Source of the DNA: Histoplasma ohiense
Lineage: Eukaryota > Ascomycota > Eurotiomycetes > Onygenales > Ajellomycetaceae
Assembly (NCBI GenBank): GCA_017607445.1
Contig: JAEVHH010000002.1
Location: forward strand, 7,222,001 to 7,286,000
Direction of reading: 5' to 3'
DNA: 64,000 nucleotides
A program made the translations under genes and the position numbers. A model generated the notes under the pieces. It searched no databases. It was not told the DNA's origin and saw only the letters and a list, made by a program, of their open reading frames with translations. Position 1 is the stretch's first letter. Every line of letters begins with the position of its first letter. Below are positions 11,907 through 21,310 of the stretch, in pieces.

Positions 11907-13007
11907 CTACTTAGATCCAAACCTCTCCTTCAAAAACCCTCCAATAACTCCTGCCGTCTCCTCCGCCTTCTCATAGATAATCCCCCAATGCCCACACCCG
12001 CCGACCTCCACCACAGTCAGATCCGGCAGCAAGCCCTCCTGTTTCGGCGCCTCTATCAACTCCGCCCGACACACCGCGTCACCAGGACACGCCACGAACA
12101 ACGTCGGCACCTTCAGCACCAACGCCTCCTTTTCCAGCGTCCTTTCTACCTCGAACGTCGCATTCTCCGACATGGCCCGATACCAACAGAGCGCCGGCGC
12201 AATGCCTCCCGCCTCCCTATCCGTCAACCTCCTAACGAAGTCCTCCCAATACACACCGCCATGCCCAGCATAGTCCCTCAGCTTGATGTCCCCCGCCACT
12301 ACCTCCCCGTCGACAGTTCCGGCCGTCAAAAACGCCTCCGTCGCCCCCCGCTCACACAGGAGCTTCCGCATCCACTCCGGCTGTGGCCGCGCCGCATGCA
12401 GCAGCTCCCAGAGCCGTGCCGCATTCCCCTCCAGCAGCGCCGGCACGTCCCCCGTCGCCCGCGTCAGCAGCTCCCAGTACGCCAAGATCGGGTGCCCGAA
12501 CAGCTGTTCCATGAGCGCGTTCGTTTGGTCCAGATCGAAGGGCGTCGTCTGGTTGGGTGGCATGTACGCGAGATTCAGCAGGGCCAGGCCCGCGACGCGC
12601 TCCGGGTGCCAGAGGCAGAGGCGGTTGGCTAGGAAGGAGCCCCAGTCATGGCCGATGGCGATGGCGGTGCGGGCGTCTTCGGCCGTGAGAAGCTCGGCAA
12701 GGTCGTCGGACATGGACTTGGAGTTGTACGCGGTGGGGTCGCGGGGGGTGGAGGTCGGGTGGTAGCCGAGGAGGGAGGGGATGATGAGGCGGTGGGGCAG
12801 GGAGAGGAGGTAGGGGAGGAGGGGCCGCCAGAGGAGAGGGCCGTCGGGGAAGCCGTGGAGGAGGAGGAGGGGCGGTGGGGCGGACGCGTTTTGCGACGGC
12901 GGCGACGGTGGCGGGGGTGAGATATAGTAGGAGTATGTGAGGGAGCGCGAGGTTGTGAAGGTCTTTTGCATGAGGGGATCCATCTTCGCTTCTGCTTCGC
13001 TATTCAT
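11907..13007 (-). CDS. alpha/beta hydrolase, epoxide-hydrolase-like
   Basis: Single-exon protein of 366 residues from ATG 13007. It has an alpha/beta hydrolase fold with the oxyanion motif HGFPDG (51-56), a nucleophile elbow GHDWGS with Asp121, and a late histidine in GCGHWG (H340). An aspartate nucleophile followed by Trp is the hallmark of soluble epoxide hydrolases and haloalkane dehalogenases. A proline-rich N-terminal segment (31-46) precedes the fold and there is no signal peptide, so it is probably cytosolic. The coding sequence is clearly more GC-rich than its flanks, especially the 5' half. The natural substrate is unknown; in fungi this class detoxifies epoxides or acts in secondary metabolism, but no biosynthetic cluster surrounds it. 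Confidence 0.85.
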   Translation of the reverse strand: MNSEAEAKMDPLMQKTFTTSRSLTYSYYISPPPPSPPSQNASAPPPLLLLHGFPDGPLLWRPLLPYLLSLPHRLIIPSLLGYHPTSTPRDPTAYNSKSMSDDLAELLTAEDARTAIAIGHDWGSFLANRLCLWHPERVAGLALLNLAYMPPNQTTPFDLDQTNALMEQLFGHPILAYWELLTRATGDVPALLEGNAARLWELLHAARPQPEWMRKLLCERGATEAFLTAGTVDGEVVAGDIKLRDYAGHGGVYWEDFVRRLTDREAGGIAPALCWYRAMSENATFEVERTLEKEALVLKVPTLFVACPGDAVCRAELIEAPKQEGLLPDLTVVEVGGCGHWGIIYEKAEETAGVIGGFLKERFGSK

Positions 13008-14675
13008 ACTATCTGTTTATAGGGCTGGCGTAATGGAAATCGAGGTAGAGTTGGATTTGTAGCACAGACTAGGTGAACGCCTATTCCTTCTTGACAGCGA
13101 AGGTGTTTGTGCATTTATTTATACCCCTTCCATGATGCGAGGGCTCAGGAGTAGCGGGGCCCCAATGAAACAACCGTCCATTACGGTGCCTCCACCCATG
13201 GTTTGACTCAGCTCGCCCTCGCATATCTGCGGGGTGATCGCCGCCATGCTGAGAGCCAGCGTTGTTGTTGTCTGACCCAAAAATAACCAGGACAATGGAC
13301 AATGCCCCGAGCGATGGCAAGAACGAACTCAAGATGCAATGTCTCCGCCCGCCGCTGACATCTGCTGTCCATACAGTCTCATCCCTCCATGCTCTATACA
13401 CCCCGCCACCTCCTCGCCCTCGCATCTCCGCTTCAATATCTCCCCGCACCGCCCAATGAACAACCGTCCGACAATCACCTTACAAGGAAGATCAATGTGC
13501 ATGGTATCCGCAAAACCCCCCTGACATCGCTGCAGTTGGATATGAGAAATAATGTACGGCGGGTGGGGGGTAGCAAAGGCATGCAAGGCGACGGCGATTA
13601 GTCGCAAGGTCTTATCTCCGCAGTATCGTACGATCTAGCCAGCTGACCCATAGCCGTTTTGGATTCTACTATAATGATTAGCTATACAAGTTATCGAGTC
13701 GGTGACTATTCGCGAGAGGGAGGAAGGGCGGTCTGAATTATGTACTATGTGTGGACTCTGCCTGTGAGGCCGAGGGCTAAAGGGAGACTCACTTAAATAA
13801 TATCATCTTCATTAACTAGCTAGCAATATTATTCTTTTTGCTTCGAAAGCCCGCAGTCGATATGTATGGATCAAATTGTCTTCAATAGAGGCTGACAACG
13901 CTAGGCTAACGGCCGTAGGCGAACAGGTGAAGCTTTTATCTACTCCGTACTATTTTTTCCATTACTTGGTATATCTCTCCGAAGGAGTCACAGCTGCTGA
14001 CCCCGTCTGAGAGCTGGAGAAAAAGAGGAGAAGAGAAGCAGAGCTGAAAACTGAATCCTAGTGATTGTGTCAGCTTAATTCCTGTCAAAGCAATCATTGA
14101 CCAAACTGGTGGCCCTCTTTCTTCCTCCTCGCTTTCTTTTACTCTCCTTTGGTGCGTGCTTAATGCTTTTATATAGTCTCCGTTGGATCTGCAAACGCAT
14201 AATTCAGTTGGTTATTCTTCCTGCAGATGGTCTGATATATTTTTTGTTCTGGTTTGCTGTGGTGAACTGATAAGAGATTGTTGGAACCGTAGAATGTCCG
14301 AATATTGACCCAAATACCGAAAATATCGAATGAATAATGGATTAACTTAATATCGCTCTGATAATTACATGATCAAAAGGCAGTGTTTGTAAGAGGTGAT
14401 GTGCGATTACATAGTATGCGAGCAGGGCAGGAGGTTAGTTGGTTATACAAAAGGACTCCGAATACGAGAGACTAGCGTCATCAGATAACGGTTGCCCAAT
14501 CTTATCAGATCTCCCCTCACTCTCTCTCCCTCACTTCCTCACTCACTCACTCACTCATTCCCCCTTCCTTTCTTCTACCGCTCGATACCAGCAATCATGT
14601 TGCCCAACTAGAAATCCAGGCGCCCTTTCATCCAAGTCAAATGTCCCAAGCACAAATACCCGCAAACACCACGCG
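13008..14675. other. intergenic region between divergent genes
   Basis: The hydrolase (-) and the EFM7-like gene (+) diverge from here. The 13.1-13.6 kb part is GC-rich with overlapping opposite-strand open frames but no recognisable product. A TACTCCGTAC element lies at 13941-13950, and a pyrimidine-rich stretch with TCAC repeats (about 14515-14580) sits just upstream of the EFM7-like start. No gene supported. Confidence 0.4.
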
Positions 14676-15324
14676 ATGCTCCCCGCTCGCGTTAAACACC
14701 TGCACAGCCATGACCTCCCCGCAACCACCGCTATCCTGACCGTAGAAGATGCCCATGCATCTTCTCCCGCCTCCGCTGACGACGCTGAGGACATTCTCAC
14801 AAGCTTTCTTCCACACCTCTACCCCGACGAAGCGTCATTGTGCCTTGGAGACCCAGGCAAAACGGTTCTATATACCTCAGGCGTGTGGGGCGATGTGACC
14901 GTTACGGTCCCTGGTTATCCCAAGGGAAGTGAAGAGGAGGTGGTGGAGGGGGAAAGACCCGATAAGAAAGAAGGCGTTGAGGGAGGAAGACGACTCTTTG
15001 CGCATTATTTGTGGGGTGGTGGGCTAGTTGTTGCGGACGGGATAGAGCGTGCGGTGGGGCATCTGGCTGGAGATGGTGCTGGCGAGGAGAAGGATTTGCT
15101 CTGGAGTGTGAAGGGGGAAAAGGTTTTGGAGCTTGGTGCAGGTAAGTTATATTTGAATTTGAATTTGAATTTATTTCATTTTTCCCTTGGTGTAAATCTC
15201 TGTTCTTAGGGCTTTCAGGGGGGGGTAAATGCATATCTTCATTCGAATATGTTTTTTTCTTCCATTTAATTCATCTTTTTTGGATCCCATTATCCCATTC
15301 TGCTGCTCTGTAGGAATAACACCA

Positions 15325-15362
<38 letters not shown>

Positions 15363-16225
15363 GCTATGTATAAATTTACTTTTATTCCATGTTCGCTTTT
15401 TCCATATGTGATACAATGATAGTAATATTGGAAAAGAGCAGCGGAAACTTCCATATTCCATATTCAAATTCCGGCCCCTTTTCCCCTTTCCCCTTTCCCC
15501 AGATTTATCCTAAATGAATTCCAATTTTTCACAAAACCCCCAACTGAAAAGCCAGCATGCTCAATGCAATATCAGGTGCCGCCCTCCCGTCACTCATAAG
15601 CGCTCTCGCCGGTGCCGCCCAAGTCACCATAACAGACCACCCCTCATCCCCCGCGCTCTACGGTGCCATCCAAGCAAATATCGCCAATAATATCCCCTTA
15701 CACCTGCAGTCCAGGATATCCGTGCAATCGCACGAATGGGGCGTGTTAGGTTCCGATGCAATATCTTCCCAGGAAAGCAGAACCCAGAACCCAGAGACAC
15801 AGGCTGCTTCAATATCCGCTGTGGAGAACCAAGGGTCGTACACCCGGATAATTGCGGCGGATTGTCTATGGATGAGAGATCAACATGAGAATCTGATACG
15901 GAGCCTATTGTGGTTTCTTGCGCCACCATCACCGCATTCACCACCTTCGTTGCCAGATGGAGATGGAAGCAATGGAGCAGCTCGCGGAGGAGTAGCTTGG
16001 GTGGTTGCCGGATTCCATACTGGAAGGGAGATTGTTGCATCATTCTTTGAGACGGCAGTGGCCATGGGATTGCTTGTGGAGCAGATATGGGAACGAGACG
16101 TCAATGCCACCAGTGAGGAGGGAGTGGTTACGAGGGAGTGGATGCCTGTACGCCCAGGAGAGGGTCCAGAGAATAGGGCGAGATGGTGTGTTGTCGCGTT
16201 CTTGAGGAAGGGTTTAAATAGCTAG
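14676..16225 (+). CDS. EFM7: EFM7/NNT1-like eEF1A N-terminal and lysine methyltransferase
   Basis: Two exons, 14676-15141 and 15576-16225, joined so that GCA-G and GT-GCC give VLELGAG-AALPSLISALAG; predicted 371 residues. The seven-beta-strand methyltransferase features are GDPGKTVLYTS, LFAHYLWGGGLVVA, motif I LELGAGAALPS, TITDHP for the motif II acidic loop, AADCLWM, and VVAGFHTGR with FFETAV near the end. This order matches the fungal family often called nicotinamide N-methyltransferase (Nnt1), now Efm7, which in yeast methylates the N-terminal glycine and adjacent lysine of eEF1A. The start is uncertain: an in-frame ATG exists at 14439, and an unseen upstream exon is possible. The 434-bp intron is the longest in the window and holds a TA microsatellite (about 15328-15356). 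It faces EFM4 tail to tail with a 195-bp gap. Confidence 0.7.
15328..15356. repeat. (TA)n microsatellite in EFM7-like intron
   Basis: About 14 TA units inside the 15142-15575 intron, followed by AATAT. Read directly. Confidence 0.9.
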
Positions 16226-16420
16226 TGCCTTGAGTCTGAATACATAACACATTTCATGGCCTCTACGTGATGGGAATATTTCGATTTTATGTTAAGGGCC
16301 CTACAGTATCACAGATCTGCCTCCGGATTTCATGTCCGTATCGTTCATGTTTATTTATCCTCTGTTTCCACAACGCAACATCCCGCAGGCGTTGAAATCC
16401 TTCTGAGAAATCCGCCAATG

Positions 16421-17745
16421 TCAGCTCCCGCTCACCCTTCTAAAGCAAACCGTACACACTCCCTGGCCCTCCTGGCCCCCAAAACGGAACTTAGGATACC
16501 CAACCCGGTCCCAAACCACCAGCCTATCCCCGCCCTCGTTCTCTCCCGCCTCCCTCCTCGTGAACCACCTAATCAACTCCTCCTCGGTCCAATTACAACT
16601 AGTCACAACCAAAAACCCCTCCCTTCGTACCAACCCCCTCACAATCTCCGGATACCGTTCACACATCCTCTGCACCACCCGGGATCCCTTCATGTCCGCA
16701 TTCTCCTCCTCCCCCTCCTCCTCCCCCTTTCTCTCCCCGGGTCCCCCCACCGTACGCACATCCACCGCTATTTTCTCCGCAGAGAGCGAAATGGCATCGA
16801 ACGTCCCCTTGTCCAGGACGATGTCGAATCCACCCCGCGCGACAGGGAACCAATCTAACTCCTCCACAGCCCGCTTGTCAAAGACGTCCCACACCTCGAA
16901 GCGGATAGTAGATGTGGCAGTCGTAGTAGTATCCGCCCCGGCCCCGATCCTGTCCCCGATCCCGCCCCCGTCCCCTTCCACGTCCCTACCCCGCCCGGGA
17001 GAGCCATGGTGTAACCGCCTCGCCAACTCGATGCTCTTGGGTGAATAATCAACTCCGACCATCTGGCCGCCCGTGAAGCCTCCCTCGTCGCGGAGGAGGG
17101 CGAGCATGCTGCCATTGCCCGTTCCGAGGTCGAGAATGGTGGGTTGTGGTTGCGGTTGCGGTTGCGTATTATTATTCTCGTTGCCATTATTATGAGTATT
17201 ACATGGGGCCAGTGGGAAAGATTCGGATGTGAGGAACCTCAAGACCTTTTCGGGGGCGTTGTGTTCCGCGAACCAGGATGTACCGGGGTCGCTGTCGTCG
17301 TCATCTTCATCTTCACCTCCATCTTCATTATCTTTTCCGTTGGCGTTCTCGTCTCCGTCTCGGCTACCGTACTTGCGCCCCGCGCGTCGCTTCCAGGAGA
17401 GGTGGGATAGAGAGTTCTCGTAGAATGATTCCCAGCTATGTCCGTGTTACATGTTACAAAGGAATTGCAATTCATGTCAGCGACTGTTCCCTCGCTGCCT
17501 GGCAGGAAAACTTCCACTGCACCAGCATTATAGGCGATTTCGAGGGGAGAAAGGGCTTGGTTCTTGATGGCAGAAACCCAACCCCTTCCCGAAAAAAAAA
17601 AAAAAAGAAAAAGAAAAAAGAAAAAAGAAAAAAGTGAAATGAAAAAATCCGCGCCTACTTACTATTCCTTCGTGCCCAATTGGCTTGGTTCCAGGTGTGG
17701 TGGATGATCATCAACACCTCTTGTTTGAGCTGGAACTGACATCAT
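16421..17745 (-). CDS. EFM4: EFM4-type eEF1A lysine methyltransferase
   Basis: Two exons, 17745-17663 and 17435-16421, with a 227-bp intron (GTAAGT donor, CATAG acceptor) that holds an A-rich simple repeat. The product is 365 residues. Exon 1 gives LEPSQLGTKEY, which joins to WESFYENSL in exon 2; this LGTKEYW signature is the Efm4 N-terminus. Then come an acidic insert, DPGTSWF, motif I (ILDLGTGNGSML), VGVDYSPKSIELA for motif II, FDIVLDKGTFDAISLS, and VVTSCNWTEEELIRWF. In yeast Efm4 dimethylates Lys316 of eEF1A. A second in-frame ATG lies directly after the first. Low-complexity inserts (Gly/Thr-rich and GEEEGEEE) sit between core motifs and probably form loops. It is convergent with the EFM7-like gene. 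Confidence 0.82.
17591..17632. repeat. A-rich simple repeat (A-run plus GAAAAA units)
   Basis: A15 run followed by G-interrupted A5-A6 units, located within the EFM4 intron. Confidence 0.9.
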
Positions 17746-18482
17746 GTTAGGTGATTGTTGAGACGGGAATATATTCGCAAGCAACCGGATTGATTTTCTC
17801 GCCATAAATACTTAGTTACTTAGTTTGACCCCACCAACAATCGACGGCAGCTTTTAGGTTTCGGGGTAGGCAGTTCTCGGAGTGGCTTGGGTGGTGGTTA
17901 AAGTGCAGGCGATGGCGGCCCTATCGGACACTGTTGGGGTAGCCATGGCTAAGGCTCACAAGCCAACTATGCACAGTTATTAGTCTAGGGGCTTCATTTC
18001 TGAAAATCATATTTAGAAGGAGATTTCAAATTATCACATATAAATTCAAGTTCTTATTGAATTGAGGTGTGGTTAAGACAGCCATTATTCTTTATTCTCT
18101 CCGCAGCGCAGAATCAGATAATCATTCTGCCTAAGACCCCTGACTGGCCCGGGACAGATATTAATAGATAGACTGCCCAGGATTATGGCTACCATGCTAC
18201 TCCGTAATCTGTACTCTCGTTGCAAATCACAAACTTGCTGCTCCCTGAGCGCATTGTTGAGATATGAGGGAAAAGTGGATCGATGACTCACAAACCGATC
18301 CTTAACCATGAATTCTTTGGAAGCCGGGCCAACCGTTACGGAAGCCGGAGCTATTCTCAGAAGCACACTGGCTATAAAATACCTACTTTTACCCCTTCGT
18401 CAAAATCAGTGATACCAAGTTAGAAATCTGCATATGAACCTCTTTAACCTCTCCCTTTTCCAACAATACCAGTAACCAGAGC
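17746..18482. other. intergenic between divergent EFM4 and peptidase genes
   Basis: Upstream region shared by EFM4 (-) and the P1 peptidase (+). It holds a TACTCCGTA element at 18198-18206 and no supported coding sequence. Confidence 0.45.
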
Positions 18483-19694
18483 ATGGCGGCAGACATCGGG
18501 AACGAAGCCAGCTCCCGGCCCCGAATACGCGACCTCCTCCCCACCCTCAAAATCGGCCGGCACCCCGCGGGGCCCCTAAACTCCCTAACGGACGTCCCCG
18601 GCGTGCTCGTACACACGGAATCCATCAAACTCCATCCCTCCACAAGCCCCGGCATCCGCCACCCCATAAACACAGGCGTTACGACCATCCTCCCTCGCCG
18701 CGACTGGTTCGACTGGGCCTGCTACGCGGGGTATTTCCGCTTCAATGGCTCCGGTGAAATGACCGGCTCGCACTGGCTGGACGAGACGGGCCTGCTCAAC
18801 TCGCCCATCATCATCACCAACTCCTTCTCCGTGGGTGCGTGTTACAGCGGCGTCTACGAGTATGCGGTTCGTGAGTATGCTAATAAGCGGACCGGGCTGG
18901 TGGATTGGTTTCTCCTGCCGGTCATCGCGGAGACGTGCGATTCTCACCTGAACGATATTGGGGCTATGGCTGTTACGCCGGAGATGGTGGTCAGGGGGAT
19001 TGAGCGGGCCCGAGGTGGGGAGAGAGTTCCCGAGGGGAATACTGGGGGTGGGACGGGGATGTGTTGCCATGGCTATAAGGGGGGTACGGGGAGTGCGAGT
19101 CGAGTTATCGAAGGGAAGGAGTTTGGGGTTGGGGTGCAGTATACAGTTGCTGCGCTTGTACAGGCGAATTATGGGAAGAAGCGCGACTTGCGGATCGGCG
19201 GAGTGCCGCTTGGGAGGATCATTGAGGAGCGGGAGGCAGAGGCGGTTAGATCAGCGGGCTCACGCGAGGCTACAAAGGGGGAAGAAGAGAGAAAAAGCGC
19301 GATGAAAGATGGCAGCATCATTGTCGTCCTCGCCACGGATGCGCCCCTACATCCCACACAGCTCCGACGCCTAGCCAAGCGAGCGACAGTGGGTCTGTCG
19401 CGCGTGGGCGGTTGGGGAGCCAATAGCTCTGGAGACATCTTCATCGCCTTCAGCACGGCGGAGAAGATTGCTCGTGACCCTTCTGCGTCCAGCTGGGCGG
19501 TCGCTGTGGAGCAAAAAGTGAGCGTTGTACAAGATGTGTCTATCAATGCGCTCTTTGAGGGAGCGGCGGATGCGACGGAGGAGGCGATCTACAATGCGCT
19601 GGTGGGCGCGGAGGATATGGAGGGTCCTGGGGAGATGAAAGTTAAGGCGTTTGACCATGAAGTGCTCAAGGAAGTTGTGGGGAAGTATCTTTAG
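18483..19694 (+). CDS. P1-family (DmpA/S58) self-processing aminopeptidase
   Basis: Single-exon protein of 403 residues from ATG 18483. It matches the DmpA/BapA family of N-terminal-nucleophile hydrolases: LTDVPGVLVHTES near the start, GVTTILPR, GNTGGGTGMCCHGYKGGTGSASRV in mid-protein, and KDGSIIVVLATDAPLHPTQLRRLAKRA. In DmpA the chain cleaves itself before the serine in this last motif, and that serine becomes the catalytic nucleophile of the beta subunit. Here this would be Gly277-Ser278, leaving a beta chain of about 126 residues. A charged Lys/Glu-rich loop precedes the site. Bacterial members release N-terminal D-amino acids or beta-amino acids from peptides; substrates of fungal members are unknown. 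No signal peptide is seen. It is divergent from EFM4. Confidence 0.87.
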   Translation: MAADIGNEASSRPRIRDLLPTLKIGRHPAGPLNSLTDVPGVLVHTESIKLHPSTSPGIRHPINTGVTTILPRRDWFDWACYAGYFRFNGSGEMTGSHWLDETGLLNSPIIITNSFSVGACYSGVYEYAVREYANKRTGLVDWFLLPVIAETCDSHLNDIGAMAVTPEMVVRGIERARGGERVPEGNTGGGTGMCCHGYKGGTGSASRVIEGKEFGVGVQYTVAALVQANYGKKRDLRIGGVPLGRIIEEREAEAVRSAGSREATKGEEERKSAMKDGSIIVVLATDAPLHPTQLRRLAKRATVGLSRVGGWGANSSGDIFIAFSTAEKIARDPSASSWAVAVEQKVSVVQDVSINALFEGAADATEEAIYNALVGAEDMEGPGEMKVKAFDHEVLKEVVGKYL

Positions 19695-19952
19695 AAGATT
19701 AATCAACTCCCTATGCCGAATGGACTGTAGTTCATCCACTTTACGTATATACTCTACATGTTGCGAGCAGTACGATACCTCTTAAAATATCCCACCATCC
19801 TCCCCCTCCCCCTTTTTTGTCCCTTTCTCCCACTGTTGCTCTCCGTTGTCCATTGCGTAGACCTAGTTGAAATCACACAGAACATTCAACTCATGAGAGA
19901 TGGCTTGATTTCAAAACCCCCTTCTTTGAACCTACCCCGAAAACTGTTTCAC

Positions 19953-19996
19953 CCTCCTCCTCCTCCTCCTCCTCCTCCTCCTCCTCCTCCTCCTCT
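19953..19996. repeat. (TCC)n microsatellite
   Basis: About 14 consecutive CTC/TCC triplets, read directly, in the 3' flank of the peptidase gene. Confidence 0.92.
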
Positions 19997-21034
19997 CCAT
20001 ACCCCTGAGACGAGACGAGGCATGAAACCGATTCTTGTGCCTCTCAATGAAACAAAGGATTATCATGAAACTATACACGTATAAAAATATAACGCACAAA
20101 CGCACAATGGATATTTACAGTTTCATCATATACTGGAATAAGCTTAACACCCCCTTCTAGTTAACTAGTAGCATTCTTCCAAAAAAAAAAAAAACTACTC
20201 GTTAGTACTTGTAGATATGCAACCTAGCTCTTTAATTCTCATCGTCATATTTTTCCCGAATCGACTTCTATTCCGGGAAAATGAAAGATAAATGGAAAAC
20301 CAAAAACAAGAAAGGAGAAACCTATTGCAGAAAGGAGGGAGAAAGAAAGGAAAAAGAAACAAAAGGAGTAAGGTCTTGAGATGAAACATCTGGAAAAATG
20401 AAAAGTAGCAGGAAGTAGTAGATGTGCATGGAGAAAGAGAAGTATTACAATTATCACATCACAAAGACACAGGTCACTATACAAAGGATATATGCCTTTG
20501 AATTCAGTTATAATAGCTGCAATATCTCAGTAGTGATTCACTTTTTATCTTCATCTAGTCATAGTCATCTCATTTTCATCTCATTTGATTCCAACAGGCA
20601 AAGCTTTTCTTTTCCTTTCCTTCCCTACCCTTTCCTTTTTTATTTTAATAAAAAGCAAGAAGAAAAGAAATCAAGAGTGAAATATCAGGGATATTCATTT
20701 ATTCTCACTGCAACAAAATCAAAGAAAAAATGAGGACAAGACAAGGAAAAACCCAAATGAGAGAACGAGGATGAAAACGAAATTCGCTGCAAGACATACC
20801 ACAGACATGCAAAATATAGTGAGTAGAAAAACAGGGGAAAAGACCAAAAAATTCGTTCATCCCGCACCCATCAGCCAAAATTATATAGTAATAATTTATG
20901 GATTCCCTCATTATATATATATATATATATTCCCCGGCGGAAACAAAAGAAATGACCAAGCGAGTCCCAGATGGTTGTATCAAATGATCCAGAAAGAGAG
21001 ACACAGAAAAATTCCCTCCAAAAAACCAAAAAAC

Positions 21035-21035
<1 letters not shown>

Positions 21036-21068
<33 letters not shown>
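21036..21068. repeat. poly(A) tract, A33
   Basis: Homopolymer of 33 A in the convergent 3' flank, preceded by shorter A-runs separated by CC. Confidence 0.95.
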
Positions 21069-21069
<1 letters not shown>

Positions 21070-21310
21070 GCCATTCCTCGCTTTGCAGGCATCGTTTCCA
21101 TTGCCCAACAGAAATTATCGCGAAAAAAAAGAAACAGAAAATTACAAAATAAAAAATGAATGGAGGCGAAAAGGTAATAACCAAGAGGGGTGAGGATTAC
21201 CGCCATTTCTCTACCCCATCTTCCCCATGTCCATCCATTTTTCTTTTACAGAACTAACAAGATAGCAACCACACAAATTCAAGGAAAAAATACAAACGAA
21301 AAATCAGGTA

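Larger units (their letters stand above)
19695..21310. other. low-complexity intergenic region
   Basis: 3' flanks of two convergent genes (peptidase and phosphatase). It contains (TCC)n at 19953-19996, purine-rich stretches, a TA repeat near 20915-20930 and A33 at 21036-21068. Open frames here are low-complexity translations and are not supported as genes. Confidence 0.5.

Noticed and set aside
12283..12920. Plus-strand frames of 90-160 codons opposite the alpha/beta hydrolase
   Set aside because: Antisense shadows of a GC-rich coding exon; the minus-strand product has the full catalytic motifs.
13081..13607. GC-rich overlapping frames upstream of the hydrolase
   Set aside because: No recognisable product, no consistent frame and no splice structure; treated as promoter-side sequence.
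11907..19694. Possible secondary-metabolite cluster (hydrolase, methyltransferases, peptidase)
   Set aside because: The methyltransferases match eEF1A-modifying families and there is no synthase, terpene cyclase, P450 or transporter nearby.
20771..21206. Open frames of 110-160 codons on both strands rich in Lys/Phe runs
   Set aside because: They are translations of the A33 tract and other A-rich sequence and have no domain or splice support.
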